Below the pieces are notes generated by a model. It had not been told where the DNA came from, did not search any database, and saw only the letters and a program-made list of their open reading frames with translations. Shown piece after piece: positions 1 to 6,886 of a stretch of DNA of 10,460 nt (within the stretch, counting starts at the first letter, position 1; the number at the start of each line of letters is the position of its first letter). Source of the DNA: Lachnospiraceae bacterium (GTDB lineage: Bacteria > Bacillota_A > Clostridia > Lachnospirales > Lachnospiraceae); the NCBI GenBank assembly GCA_017960415.1, contig JAGCZE010000195.1:1-10460 (forward strand), in the 5' to 3' direction. The position numbers were made by a program, and so were the translations under genes.

Positions 1-1321
1 CACCGCAGTCATCGCAGTACCAAGCCGGGATCCTGTGTCCCCACCACAGCTGACGCGAAATACACCAATCACGGATATTGTCGGTCCAGTTGAAGTAAGT
101 CTTCTCCATTCTCTCGGGAATGAGCTTGATATCACCTGTCTTCACAGCCTCAACCGCAGGCTTGATCATCTCATCCATCTTGACGAACCACTGCTTCTTG
201 ATCAGAGGCTCTACTGTGGAATGGCAGCGGTAACAGGTACCAACATTGTGGCTGTAGTCCTCGATGCGGACCAGAAGACCCATTTGTTCAAGTTCTTCAA
301 CTATCTGTTTTCTGGCCTCATAACGATCCATGCCTGCGAACTTCGCACCGTTCTCATTGATGGTCGCGTCATCATTCATGATATTGATCTCAGGCAGGTT
401 ATGGCGCTTGCCTACCTCGAAATCGTTCGGGTCATGAGCAGGTGTGATCTTAACGACACCTGTTCCGAAATCCTTCTCAACATAAGAATCTGCAATGATC
501 GGGATCTTTCTGTCAACGAAAGGCAGCCAAACCTGTCCGCCCACCATGTCCTTGTAGCGCTCATCTTCGGGATTGACAGCGATCGCGGTATCTCCGAGCA
601 TCGTTTCGGGACGTGTCGTCGCAAATTCAAGGAATCTGGTCTTTGAAACACTTCCGTCCGCCTCTATGAAAGGATACTTGATATGCAAGAAATGTCCGGC
701 CTGTTCCTCATATTCAACCTCGGCATCGGAAATGGAAGTATTACACTTCGGGCACCAGTTGACGATCCTGGAACCCTTATATATCCAGCCCTTATCGTAG
801 AGCTTCGTAAATACTTCGGTAACAGCCTTATTACAGCCTTCGTCCATAGTAAAACGCTCTCTGTCCCAGTCGCACGACGAGCCGAGCTTCTTGAGCTGTT
901 CCACGATCCTTCCGCCGTATTCCTCTCTCCATTTCCAGGCTCTTTCAAGGAATTTCTCACGTCCGAGTTCTTCCTTCGAGGTGCCTTCCTTCTTCAGAGT
1001 TTCAACGATCTTTGCCTCGGTAGCGATCGAAGCATGGTCTGTTCCGGGCTGCCAGAGTGCATTGTAACCCTGCATCCTCTTAAAACGGATCAGGATATCC
1101 TGCATCGTATTGTCAAGCGCATGCCCCATATGGAGCTGTCCTGTGATATTGGGAGGCGGGATCACGATAGTAAACGGTTTTCTGGTCCGGTCAACCTCCG
1201 CATGGAAATATTTCTGATCCTGCCATTTCTGGTACAGGCGGTCTTCGATCTGCTTGGGATCGTAGGTTTTTGCGAGTTCCTTGCCCGCTGCTTTTGCATA
1301 GCTTTCAATCATGTCGCTCAT
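1..1321 (-). CDS. valS: Valyl-tRNA synthetase, N-terminal 440 codons (runs off left edge)
   Basis: Class I aminoacyl-tRNA synthetase that charges tRNA-Val with valine in the cytoplasm. The frame is open from the ATG at 1321 to the window edge, so about half of a usual ~880-residue protein is seen. Residues 55-68 read [14 protein letters not shown], containing the HIGH-type ATP-binding signature (HMGH, 64-67). Next come zinc-knuckle-like WCPKC (about 189-193), the editing-domain [16 protein letters not shown] block (about 227), [16 protein letters not shown], and near the edge [18 protein letters not shown], all typical of ValRS rather than IleRS or LeuRS. The KMSKS loop and the anticodon-binding and coiled-coil parts lie outside. 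The ATG at 1321 is preceded by AAGGGGAG (1333-1340) at 11 bases; Met4 at 1312 is a less likely start. It has its own promoter at 1402-1430. No frame damage is seen. Identification is firm. Confidence 0.97.
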   Translation of the reverse strand, partial: MSDMIESYAKAAGKELAKTYDPKQIEDRLYQKWQDQKYFHAEVDRTRKPFTIVIPPPNITGQLHMGHALDNTMQDILIRFKRMQGYNALWQPGTDHASIATEAKIVETLKKEGTSKEELGREKFLERAWKWREEYGGRIVEQLKKLGSSCDWDRERFTMDEGCNKAVTEVFTKLYDKGWIYKGSRIVNWCPKCNTSISDAEVEYEEQAGHFLHIKYPFIEADGSVSKTRFLEFATTRPETMLGDTAIAVNPEDERYKDMVGGQVWLPFVDRKIPIIADSYVEKDFGTGVVKITPAHDPNDFEVGKRHNLPEINIMNDDATINENGAKFAGMDRYEARKQIVEELEQMGLLVRIEDYSHNVGTCYRCHSTVEPLIKKQWFVKMDEMIKPAVEAVKTGDIKLIPERMEKTYFNWTDNIRDWCISRQLWWGHRIPAWYCDDCG

Positions 1322-1401
1322 ACTTTTTATTTCTCCCCTTCCCGGTTTTGATTGTCAAACATCCGGCTTCTTCCGGCCCGAAAATAAAACATTTGCTATC
1401 T

Positions 1402-1430
1402 ATCTTATGATTCGTGCGCCTGTTTGTCAA
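1402..1430 (-). promoter_or_regulatory. Sigma-A-type promoter of valS
   Basis: Minus strand TTGACA (1425-1430), a 17-base spacer and TAAGAT (1402-1407): a perfect -35 box and a -10 one base from TATAAT. Transcription should start near 1395, giving a leader of about 75 bases. That is too short for a T-box, and none of the T-box elements is apparent, so tRNA-responsive antitermination is not supported here. Confidence 0.8.
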
Positions 1431-1480
1431 TAAAAACCGGAATAATTTATATACGCCAAAAACGCTTTTCAAGTATTTTC

Positions 1481-2881
1481 CTAAGCTTCGGTCTTGCGTC
1501 TTCCGAGCTCCGGATGTACGCGGTAAAATTCTGATTTGTCGTTGTACATGCTTGCATCCGCATTTCGCAGAGCCGCACCGATATTGTGAGCGGAATCGTC
1601 ATAGAAGCTGCCCACGGCAAACTTCGGATCGTCCGAATTGATGTCCTGCTCTTTCAGTTTCGACACAAGATACTCGAATTTGTTCCTCGGGCAGTTCTCG
1701 GCAACGACCATGAACTCATCCCCGCCGGCCCGGTATATCTCTTATCCGTCAAATATCTCCATAAGCCTGTTTGCAACACTCTTTATCAGCTCATCACCGG
1801 CAAGATGGCCCTTCTGGTCATTGGTCATCTTTAATCCGTTGACATCAACAAAAACAATCCCATAATCTTCCGTAAACGGACTGATACCTTCCTTGCTCTC
1901 CTCAATACGGTTATTCATCGCGTTACGGTTCAGCACGCCCGTCAGCATATCATAACGGCTCATAATGTTCAGCTTCTCGTACATCTGGTGGTTCGCGATC
2001 TCCGTCGAAAGCAGGAAAGCATTGATCTCCATTACTTCTTTGATAATGCGGATCTTCTTACGGTTGAAATTGCAGGCCCAGATATAGCCGAGTATCCTGT
2101 CGTTGAGCCTTAACGGATAAAGGACCACGTTGTAGATACCGGAAATCTTCATGGATGCGGCCCATTTCGGATCCTTCTCCTCCACTTCCTTCATATCATT
2201 CTCGTTGGTAACGATATAGCAGTTGCTGCCGGCCATAAGATCCCGCCAGGTCTCGACGATCTCATAGAATTCATCCATAAAAACTATGTCATCATTACCC
2301 ATCGCAAATGAATCATCATGATCAACACAAAGCATCGAACATTTTCTTGCTTCAAAATCGGTCAGAAGGATACTGCAGGCACTGGAATCGCACATCTTTC
2401 TGATATCCTTAATGATAGAATTCATCGCATCTTGAAAATCATCGGTTTCCCGAAGCTTTATGCAGGTCTTGATGAACTCTGCGGCGGTACTTTCCGATAC
2501 ATCCATCAGTCTTTCGGTTTCCGGTCTTGTAGTCATTTCGTAAGAAAACAGGCAGTATTTCACGTTCTCATCATCAGACTCAAGCGGAAGCATATAAATA
2601 TCAAGCCATGCATTGTAGAGACCGGCATTTACATACTGATGTATGTTTCTCTGGGCATTTACGCATCTTTTGCACATGGACTCGAAATTTTGGTCGCGTT
2701 TGATGTAATATGTATACGGGCGCCCGGACACGAATTCCTCATCGGTTTTATTGACTGACTCAAGATACGGGAAATTGGCGGCAACGGTAGTAATGATCCC
2801 GAATTCGCCGTCAGGACCTTTCTCAACCGCCAGAACACAGGCTCTGTGATGTATTTTCTGAATCAACTCGGTAAAATCCAT
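1481..2881 (-). pseudogene. Diguanylate cyclase with GAF-like sensor and GGDEF domain, interrupted by an in-frame TAA just before GGDEF
   Basis: Would make cyclic di-GMP from two GTP in the cytoplasm; no membrane segment or signal peptide is seen. The reading frame runs 466 codons plus the TAG at 1481, except that codon 380 is TAA (1742-1744). Residues about 1-125 look PAS-like but match weakly; about 140-300 resemble a GAF sensor domain. The cyclase domain follows: DMLTGVLNR from 311, DVNGLKMTND at 346-355 (the metal and nucleotide region), then after the stop IYRAGGDEF with intact GGDEF at 386-390, and a normal C-terminal half. No RxxD inhibitory site precedes GGDEF. If the TAA stops translation, the 379-residue product lacks the active site. 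The 76-residue internal frame from the ATG at 1711 would lack it too. The start at 2881 has TGAGG (2889-2893) seven bases upstream. It could be a recent nonsense allele, a sequence error or a readthrough gene. Confidence 0.88.
1742..1744 (-). other. In-frame ochre codon in the GGDEF gene
   Basis: On the coding strand the context is GAC GGA TAA GAG ATA TAC, at codon 380. The same frame then reads directly into IYRAGGDEF. The position is a variable loop residue in the family and is often polar or charged, so one substitution from CAA, AAA or GAA would explain it. Confidence 0.93.
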
Positions 2882-2963
2882 ATTGTGACCTCATCAGCTT
2901 TATATCCGGTATTCCCGCACATTACAGGGGCAACCGGGCAGACAAACAGCAAAACTGATAATT

Positions 2964-2991
2964 ATTATACTACTTTATTGTAAATATGCAA
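2964..2991 (-). promoter_or_regulatory. Probable promoter of the diguanylate cyclase gene
   Basis: Minus strand TTGCAT (2986-2991), a 16-base spacer and a consensus TATAAT (2964-2969). The start point would be near 2957, about 75 bases ahead of the ATG at 2881. It means the cyclase need not depend on read-through from the amrS operon. Confidence 0.65.
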
Positions 2992-3015
2992 GCCGCGCTT
3001 CGCATGCCGAGGCTT
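2990..3015 (-). terminator. Imperfect inverted repeat after amrS, possible weak terminator
   Basis: Downstream of the amrS stop, AAGCC (3011-3015 on the minus strand) can pair with GGCTT (2990-2994), and a CG/CG pair beyond a mismatch extends the stem. No proper T-run follows, only TTGCATATTT. The repeat also overlaps the -35 box of the next promoter, so it could instead be a regulator site or chance. Weakly supported. Confidence 0.25.
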
Positions 3016-3017
3016 CC

Positions 3018-3878
3018 TCAAACATTTCCCTCGTAAACAAATTTAAGATTCTCCCGGGCGACATCCGCAAGTCTGTAAACCGTTTCAACAGGTGTTGCAG
3101 CCCTGTCAGTCATGTGAAAACGAGGGAAAAAACGTGTAATATGAAGAGGTATCTCTGTTCCCGGTGTTTTTCCCTCAAGCCCCGCAATCCAGGCACTCAA
3201 AGCTCTGATCTCGTCTTCATTATCATTTTCACCCGGAATGATAAGTGTTGTAAGCTCAACATGGCAGGTTTTAACGGCCTGTTCGATGAATTCCTTCACC
3301 ATTTCAAAGTCTCCTTTAATGAGCTCGCGGTAAAACCTGTCGGTAAATGCCTTCAGGTCGATGTTCATCGCATCGATATAAGGACTGATCTCACCGAACA
3401 CCTTCAGGCTTGCGGTTCCGTTTGTAACAAGCACATTATCGAGCCCGCGCTCCTTCACGAGCCTCGCGGTATCCCGGACGAACTCATAACCGGTCAGGGG
3501 TTCATTGTAAGTAAATGCAACCCCGATATTGCCCTTCGGCACCAGTTCAACAGCCGTATCCGCTACTCCTGCAGGGGATACATGTTCTAATGCAGTCGGG
3601 TCGGCAGAATAATAGTCAACCTCTTCCGACCAGGAAATATCGCTGTTCTGACAAAAAGGGCACCTCAAATTACAGCCGTAAGACCCCAGTGAAAGCACCT
3701 TTTTGCCTGGTTTATAACGTTTCAATGGCTTCTTTTCAATCGGATCGAGTGCCGCAGATGTGATAAATCCGTAGTTTTTCGCCCTTACCCTGCTGTTTTC
3801 GCAGATCCTTGCCTTGCAGAAACCGGTCTGCCCTTCATCCAGCTTACAATGCCTGAAACATACATCACATTCCGCCAT
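3018..3878 (-). CDS. amrS: AmmeMemoRadiSam system radical SAM enzyme
   Basis: Radical S-adenosylmethionine protein related to pyruvate formate-lyase activating enzymes; substrate unknown. With the start chosen here it is 286 residues. A cysteine-rich head (C4, C7, C11, C21) precedes the [4Fe-4S] motif CNLRCPFC (C69, C73, C76), followed by a TIM-barrel region with FTYNEPL, VTNGT and NIDLKAF, the pattern of the AmmeMemoRadiSam member rather than a true PflA. The frame opens at an ATG at 3902, but that has no ribosome binding site. The ATG at 3878 has AAGAGGA (3885-3891) six bases upstream, and starting there puts the protein at the usual M-x-x-C beginning. It follows amrB-amrA by 93 bases on the same strand, so the three parts of the system are together. 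It ends in TGA. The family assignment is firm; the reaction is not known. Confidence 0.93.
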   Translation of the reverse strand: MAECDVCFRHCKLDEGQTGFCKARICENSRVRAKNYGFITSAALDPIEKKPLKRYKPGKKVLSLGSYGCNLRCPFCQNSDISWSEEVDYYSADPTALEHVSPAGVADTAVELVPKGNIGVAFTYNEPLTGYEFVRDTARLVKERGLDNVLVTNGTASLKVFGEISPYIDAMNIDLKAFTDRFYRELIKGDFEMVKEFIEQAVKTCHVELTTLIIPGENDNEDEIRALSAWIAGLEGKTPGTEIPLHITRFFPRFHMTDRAATPVETVYRLADVARENLKFVYEGNV

Positions 3879-3884
3879 TTTCCG

Positions 3885-3891
3885 TCCTCTT
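3885..3891 (-). promoter_or_regulatory. Ribosome binding site that fixes the amrS start
   Basis: AAGAGGA on the minus strand lies six bases before the ATG at 3878. The upstream in-frame ATG at 3902 is preceded by CCGATAACGGTC, with no purine-rich site. This favours the 286-residue protein over the 294-residue reading. Confidence 0.7.
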
Positions 3892-4590
3892 CTTGCGATC
3901 ATGACCGTTATCGGTTACAGCCGCCGATCCCCGGTCGTCATTATCCCGTTTGGGCTGTTTGACAATCCGCCCTACCTGTGCCTGACGACTTCAAACCTGT
4001 ATAAGTCCACCTTGCTTCCCGGAGCAATATTTCCTTTTCGCATCGCGATGGAAAGCTGTTGTTCCACGGTATCGACACCGTCCAGATCAGGCAGCAGCAG
4101 ACCTCTCCTATGTCCGCACTGCACTATGACTCCGTATTTTTTCACATCAAGATCATCCTTGGATTCGATCTGTTCGGGAGTACTCAGTACATCTACGTTA
4201 ATATCGAGCCATTTCAGCTCCTTTTCCTCAACCGGGTCAAATCGCGGATCATCTGAAACCGCACTTACGGCATTCTGAATGATCTCCTCAGCCAGAGTCT
4301 TCTTCGTCGGCAGGAACGTACCGATACACCCGCGCAGCCTGTCATGCTTATGTATCGAAACAAATGCGCCCGATCTGATGCTGAGCAGTTCATCAGGAAG
4401 GCCTTCTGGCAGTTCCATGATCTTGCGATTCCTCACATAATACTCTGCCGAAGCCCTTGCCAGTTTCACATAGGCATCTGATTTTTCCCGCTTTTCGTTT
4501 AACTCTTTTTCTTCATGAGCCTGACGGATCCGTAAGAACTGCCGGTTTTCATTAATAGCAGTAACTATACCGTTTTTTCCCGGTACTGCT

Positions 4591-4707
4591 GTATCTACAC
4601 TTTTCTCTTCTGTTGTAGCAATACCGGCACTTTTCTCTTCTGTTGCAGCAATACCGGAACTTTTCTCTTCTGTTGCAGCAATACCGGCACTTGTCTTTTC
4701 CGCTTCA
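4591..4707 (-). repeat. 30-bp tandem repeat coding the AmrB-AmrA linker
   Basis: About four direct units of 30 bp: 4591-4620, 4621-4650, 4651-4680 and a diverged partial unit from 4681. The second and third differ at one base. In the protein they give tandem decapeptides of the type SAGIAATEEK. The unit is a multiple of three, so copy-number change by slippage or recombination would alter linker length without breaking the frame. Confidence 0.92.
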
Positions 4708-5312
4708 CCGGATTCTGCGCCGTCTTTTGGATAAAACGTACATATCCCGTACCCAACCCCGGTCACATCCTCATGCGAAAGCTGCGTTGCCTCAACATCC
4801 ACACCGTCCAATGCACCTGCCATTACAACAAACGAACGGTGTCCGCATTCCGCCGCTTTTTCGCAGAAGCTCTCCTCAAAATCAAACAGCTCTCCGAACC
4901 GCGCGTTCCCGCATACATCCATGATCCTCTTATCATATTCCGGCCCTTCGGGCGCAAATCCGTAAGGTCCGTAGGATTGCAGCTTATGTGACAGATCGCC
5001 GCTAGCAACATAAACTGCTCTTCTGTTCAGGGCCTGCGCGGTTTCCTTTATCATCATCCCGTATTCGTAATGCATCAGCAGGTCAACTCCCGACAATCCG
5101 GTCCTGACCAGCTTAAAATCCCTGTATTTCTGCATTATGAAATACAGCGGCACCATTGTTCCGTGATCGAGGGCCTTTTTCTTCTCCCCGAGTGTACCTG
5201 CGGGGAAAAAGCGATCGGAAGCCATGTTCGCAATATGATCGACAAAATCTGTATCATATTCAACATCAAATCTCACATCGTGTGCCCCCAATTCCGAAAA
5301 GCTCCCGTGGGC

Positions 5313-5315
5313 TTA
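5313..5315 (-). other. In-frame ochre codon in the MEMO domain
   Basis: The coding-strand context is CCG GGA AAG TAA GCC CAC, codon 70. MEMO family proteins typically continue after SPG with a variable residue and then a G-x-F-x-x-x-G-A stretch, as here (HGSFSELGA). The frame stays open to 3972, so nothing else is broken. Confidence 0.93.
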
Positions 5316-5528
5316 CTTTCCCGGTGAAATATGGAAATAATCGGCATACATGACCGAATGCGGGCTGGAAATAATGATAGTATCCGGCTTCAGTTCCGCG
5401 ATCTCTTCCGCCACTCTCATATATGACTCTGTTGTTTTAGCAACCTGCTTCTCCCCGCCTTTACCGACCTGGGGTATGATCATCGGCGGATGCGGTACCA
5501 TAAAAGCTGCGATTATCGACATATAGCA

Positions 5529-5536
5529 CTCCTCCT
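5529..5536 (-). promoter_or_regulatory. Strong ribosome binding site for amrB-amrA, overlapping the esterase stop
   Basis: AGGAGGAG six bases before the ATG at 5522. It shares bases with the TAG (5535-5537) ending the esterase gene, so the two genes are probably translationally coupled. The intact, near-ideal site argues that the locus was functional until recently. Confidence 0.85.
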
Positions 5537-6869
5537 ATTTCGGGTCTCCCTTTGTAATTGTGTTCCAAATCAGTTTTACGCAATTCGGTCTTCCCATTCT
5601 TACATCTTTGGGGCCTATGCACAGCGCCCGGCCGCGCTTTCGTTCCCAGACCGGGCGGCCTTCCCGGTTTGGATCGCCGTCGGTCGCAAATGATGAAACA
5701 TAATCCATCATCAGTTCCGACACCTCATAGTCATGACTGCCGTAAGGACGCCTGCTGCTTGAGAGCGTGTGGAACATATATCGCAGGTCAGACGAGTGGA
5801 ACGCGCCGTTTTTGTCGTCCCCGGGGGCGTCAATATCAAAATAATACACATATCCGTTATTTGCCGAAGCAAATTTGTTCCCGATATGAGCCATGAGAGC
5901 GGCGTACATATCGTTATTGGTGTACCCTATCATGTAATCGATCTTCAGAGGCTCCTTTATCAGCTCATCCACCGGAGCCTTGATAAGATACCCGTCCACA
6001 ACCGGCATTGTGTTATATACATTGTCTTTCCTGATCTTCTTTATCTCGTCGACCGCGTCATAGAGAGATTTCAGATCCAGTTTTTTGAGTTCCTCAAAGG
6101 TTGCACAGCCGGCGATCTTCATAAAATCCAGCCAGTATGCGGCAGTCTTCTCCGCAGGTCTGGGCAGCGCGAATTTCGGAAACAGGCCTCCTCCCGACAT
6201 CATAACAGCATGCCTGAACAAGCCTTCGTTTTCGTGCATCAGGCATAAATACTGGATCGAAATGGCTCCCGCACTCTGCCCCATCAGCGTGATATTGTCG
6301 GGATCTCCGCCAAAATCCTTAATGTGCCGCCTGACCCATTTGATCGCAGTCAGCTGGTCATCAAGCCCGAAATTCCCGCTATGTCCGTATTTCTGCCGTA
6401 TCTCTTCATGGGTAAGATAACCCAGAACACCGACTCTGTAATTGATCGTAACCAGAATGATCCCTCTCCTGCATAAAGAATCCCCGTCAAAACAGGAATC
6501 CCTGACGGATCCCGAATCGAATCCGCCGCCATGTATGAAAATTATGACGGGTGCATTTTCTGCTTCAAAAGGTGTGTAAATATTGAGGTTCAGACAGTCC
6601 TCGTCATAATCGTAAATGATCCCCTCACGGAATTCATTATGATAAAACAGCCTTTCGGGAATCTCAAGATGCTCATGGTAAGCCCTGATCTGAGGGCATA
6701 CCCCGCCGAAAGCCATAGCGTCGTATTCGCCTTCATCCCCGGCATGATCGACCGGAACCGCATACTCAAAACGGCCGGCCCGGGCATATCTGATCCCCAG
6801 GAACTCTCTGCAGTTTTCGCGCTTATTACCTTTGAGAAGACCGTATCCGGTCTTTAGCAATACCGACAT
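5535..6869 (-). CDS. Type-B carboxylesterase (alpha/beta hydrolase, PnbA-like)
   Basis: Hydrolyses carboxylic esters; no signal peptide is seen, so it should act in the cytoplasm on imported or internal esters. Length is 444 residues, shorter than the usual ~490-550, with the loss mainly between about 321 and 340, before YVYYFDIDAP, where others carry a longer lid segment. Motifs: EDCLNLNIYTP (90-100), oxyanion HGGGF (113-117), nucleophile elbow GQSAG with Ser199, and GAFHSSDL with His358. The acid of the triad would be Asp320 in IGYTNND, where most relatives have Glu. It sits 17 bases after the symporter stop and 12 bases before amrB-amrA, in an operon. AGGAGAG (6877-6883) lies seven bases before the ATG at 6869. 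The substrate cannot be read from sequence; the neighbouring transporter suggests an acylated sugar or glycoside. Para-nitrobenzyl-type activity is a family label only. Confidence 0.93.
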   Translation of the reverse strand: MSVLLKTGYGLLKGNKRENCREFLGIRYARAGRFEYAVPVDHAGDEGEYDAMAFGGVCPQIRAYHEHLEIPERLFYHNEFREGIIYDYDEDCLNLNIYTPFEAENAPVIIFIHGGGFDSGSVRDSCFDGDSLCRRGIILVTINYRVGVLGYLTHEEIRQKYGHSGNFGLDDQLTAIKWVRRHIKDFGGDPDNITLMGQSAGAISIQYLCLMHENEGLFRHAVMMSGGGLFPKFALPRPAEKTAAYWLDFMKIAGCATFEELKKLDLKSLYDAVDEIKKIRKDNVYNTMPVVDGYLIKAPVDELIKEPLKIDYMIGYTNNDMYAALMAHIGNKFASANNGYVYYFDIDAPGDDKNGAFHSSDLRYMFHTLSSSRRPYGSHDYEVSELMMDYVSSFATDGDPNREGRPVWERKRGRALCIGPKDVRMGRPNCVKLIWNTITKGDPK

Positions 6870-6886
6870 TCTCCGACTCTCCTGTT

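Larger units (their letters stand above)
3972..5522 (-). pseudogene. amrB-amrA: Fused AmmeMemoRadiSam proteins B and A (MEMO-AMMECR1), with an in-frame TAA at codon 70
   Basis: Two members of the AmmeMemoRadiSam system in one frame of 516 codons plus the final TAG at 3972. The MEMO part (about 1-266) resembles LigB-type class III extradiol dioxygenases and keeps the histidines expected at the metal site: H11 in PHPP, H55 in SPHS, H120 in DHGTMVPL and H179 in SGDLSHK. A repetitive linker (about 274-318) leads to an AMMECR1 domain (about 349-516) with the hallmark LRGCIGT at 396-402. Codon 70 is TAA (5313-5315), after HISPGK and before the expected family continuation. If it terminates, only a 69-residue stub is made from the main start. 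A TTG start at 5291 could restart translation but would lose H11 and H55; the AMMECR1 half could still be made by some internal start. The main start at 5522 has AGGAGGAG (5529-5536) six bases away, overlapping the esterase stop. Biochemical function is unknown. Confidence 0.9.

Noticed and set aside
35..1351. Long plus-strand frames opposite valS (for example 35-646 and 683-1351).
   Set aside because: They are antisense shadows of a strongly conserved valS coding region and have no ribosome binding sites or family resemblance.
1322..1392. A 21-codon frame (ATG at 1392, TAA at 1328) in the valS leader, and alternating CCGG-based hairpins (1342-1366 versus 1363-1376), suggesting attenuation.
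   Set aside because: The small frame has no valine codons, no ribosome binding site and an ATG nearly at the predicted transcript start. The stems are only 4-8 pairs, with no T-run.
1481..1711. Treating the 76-residue frame after the ochre codon as a separate gene.
   Set aside because: It is the C-terminal half of the GGDEF domain in the same frame as the upstream part, and its ATG falls just after GGDEF.
3879..3971. A possible promoter (TTGTCA, 16 bases, TAATGA) between amrA and amrS.
   Set aside because: Both boxes are weak, and the gap is short enough for simple operon continuation.
4591..4707. The 30-bp tandem repeat as a CRISPR array.
   Set aside because: The units are head to tail with no spacers and encode an in-frame linker.
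3972..5291. Treating the AmrA-containing frame as an independent intact gene starting with TTG at 5291.
   Set aside because: The start would fall inside the conserved MEMO fold, there is no ribosome binding site ahead of it, and the preceding 69 codons encode the missing MEMO N-terminus in the same frame.
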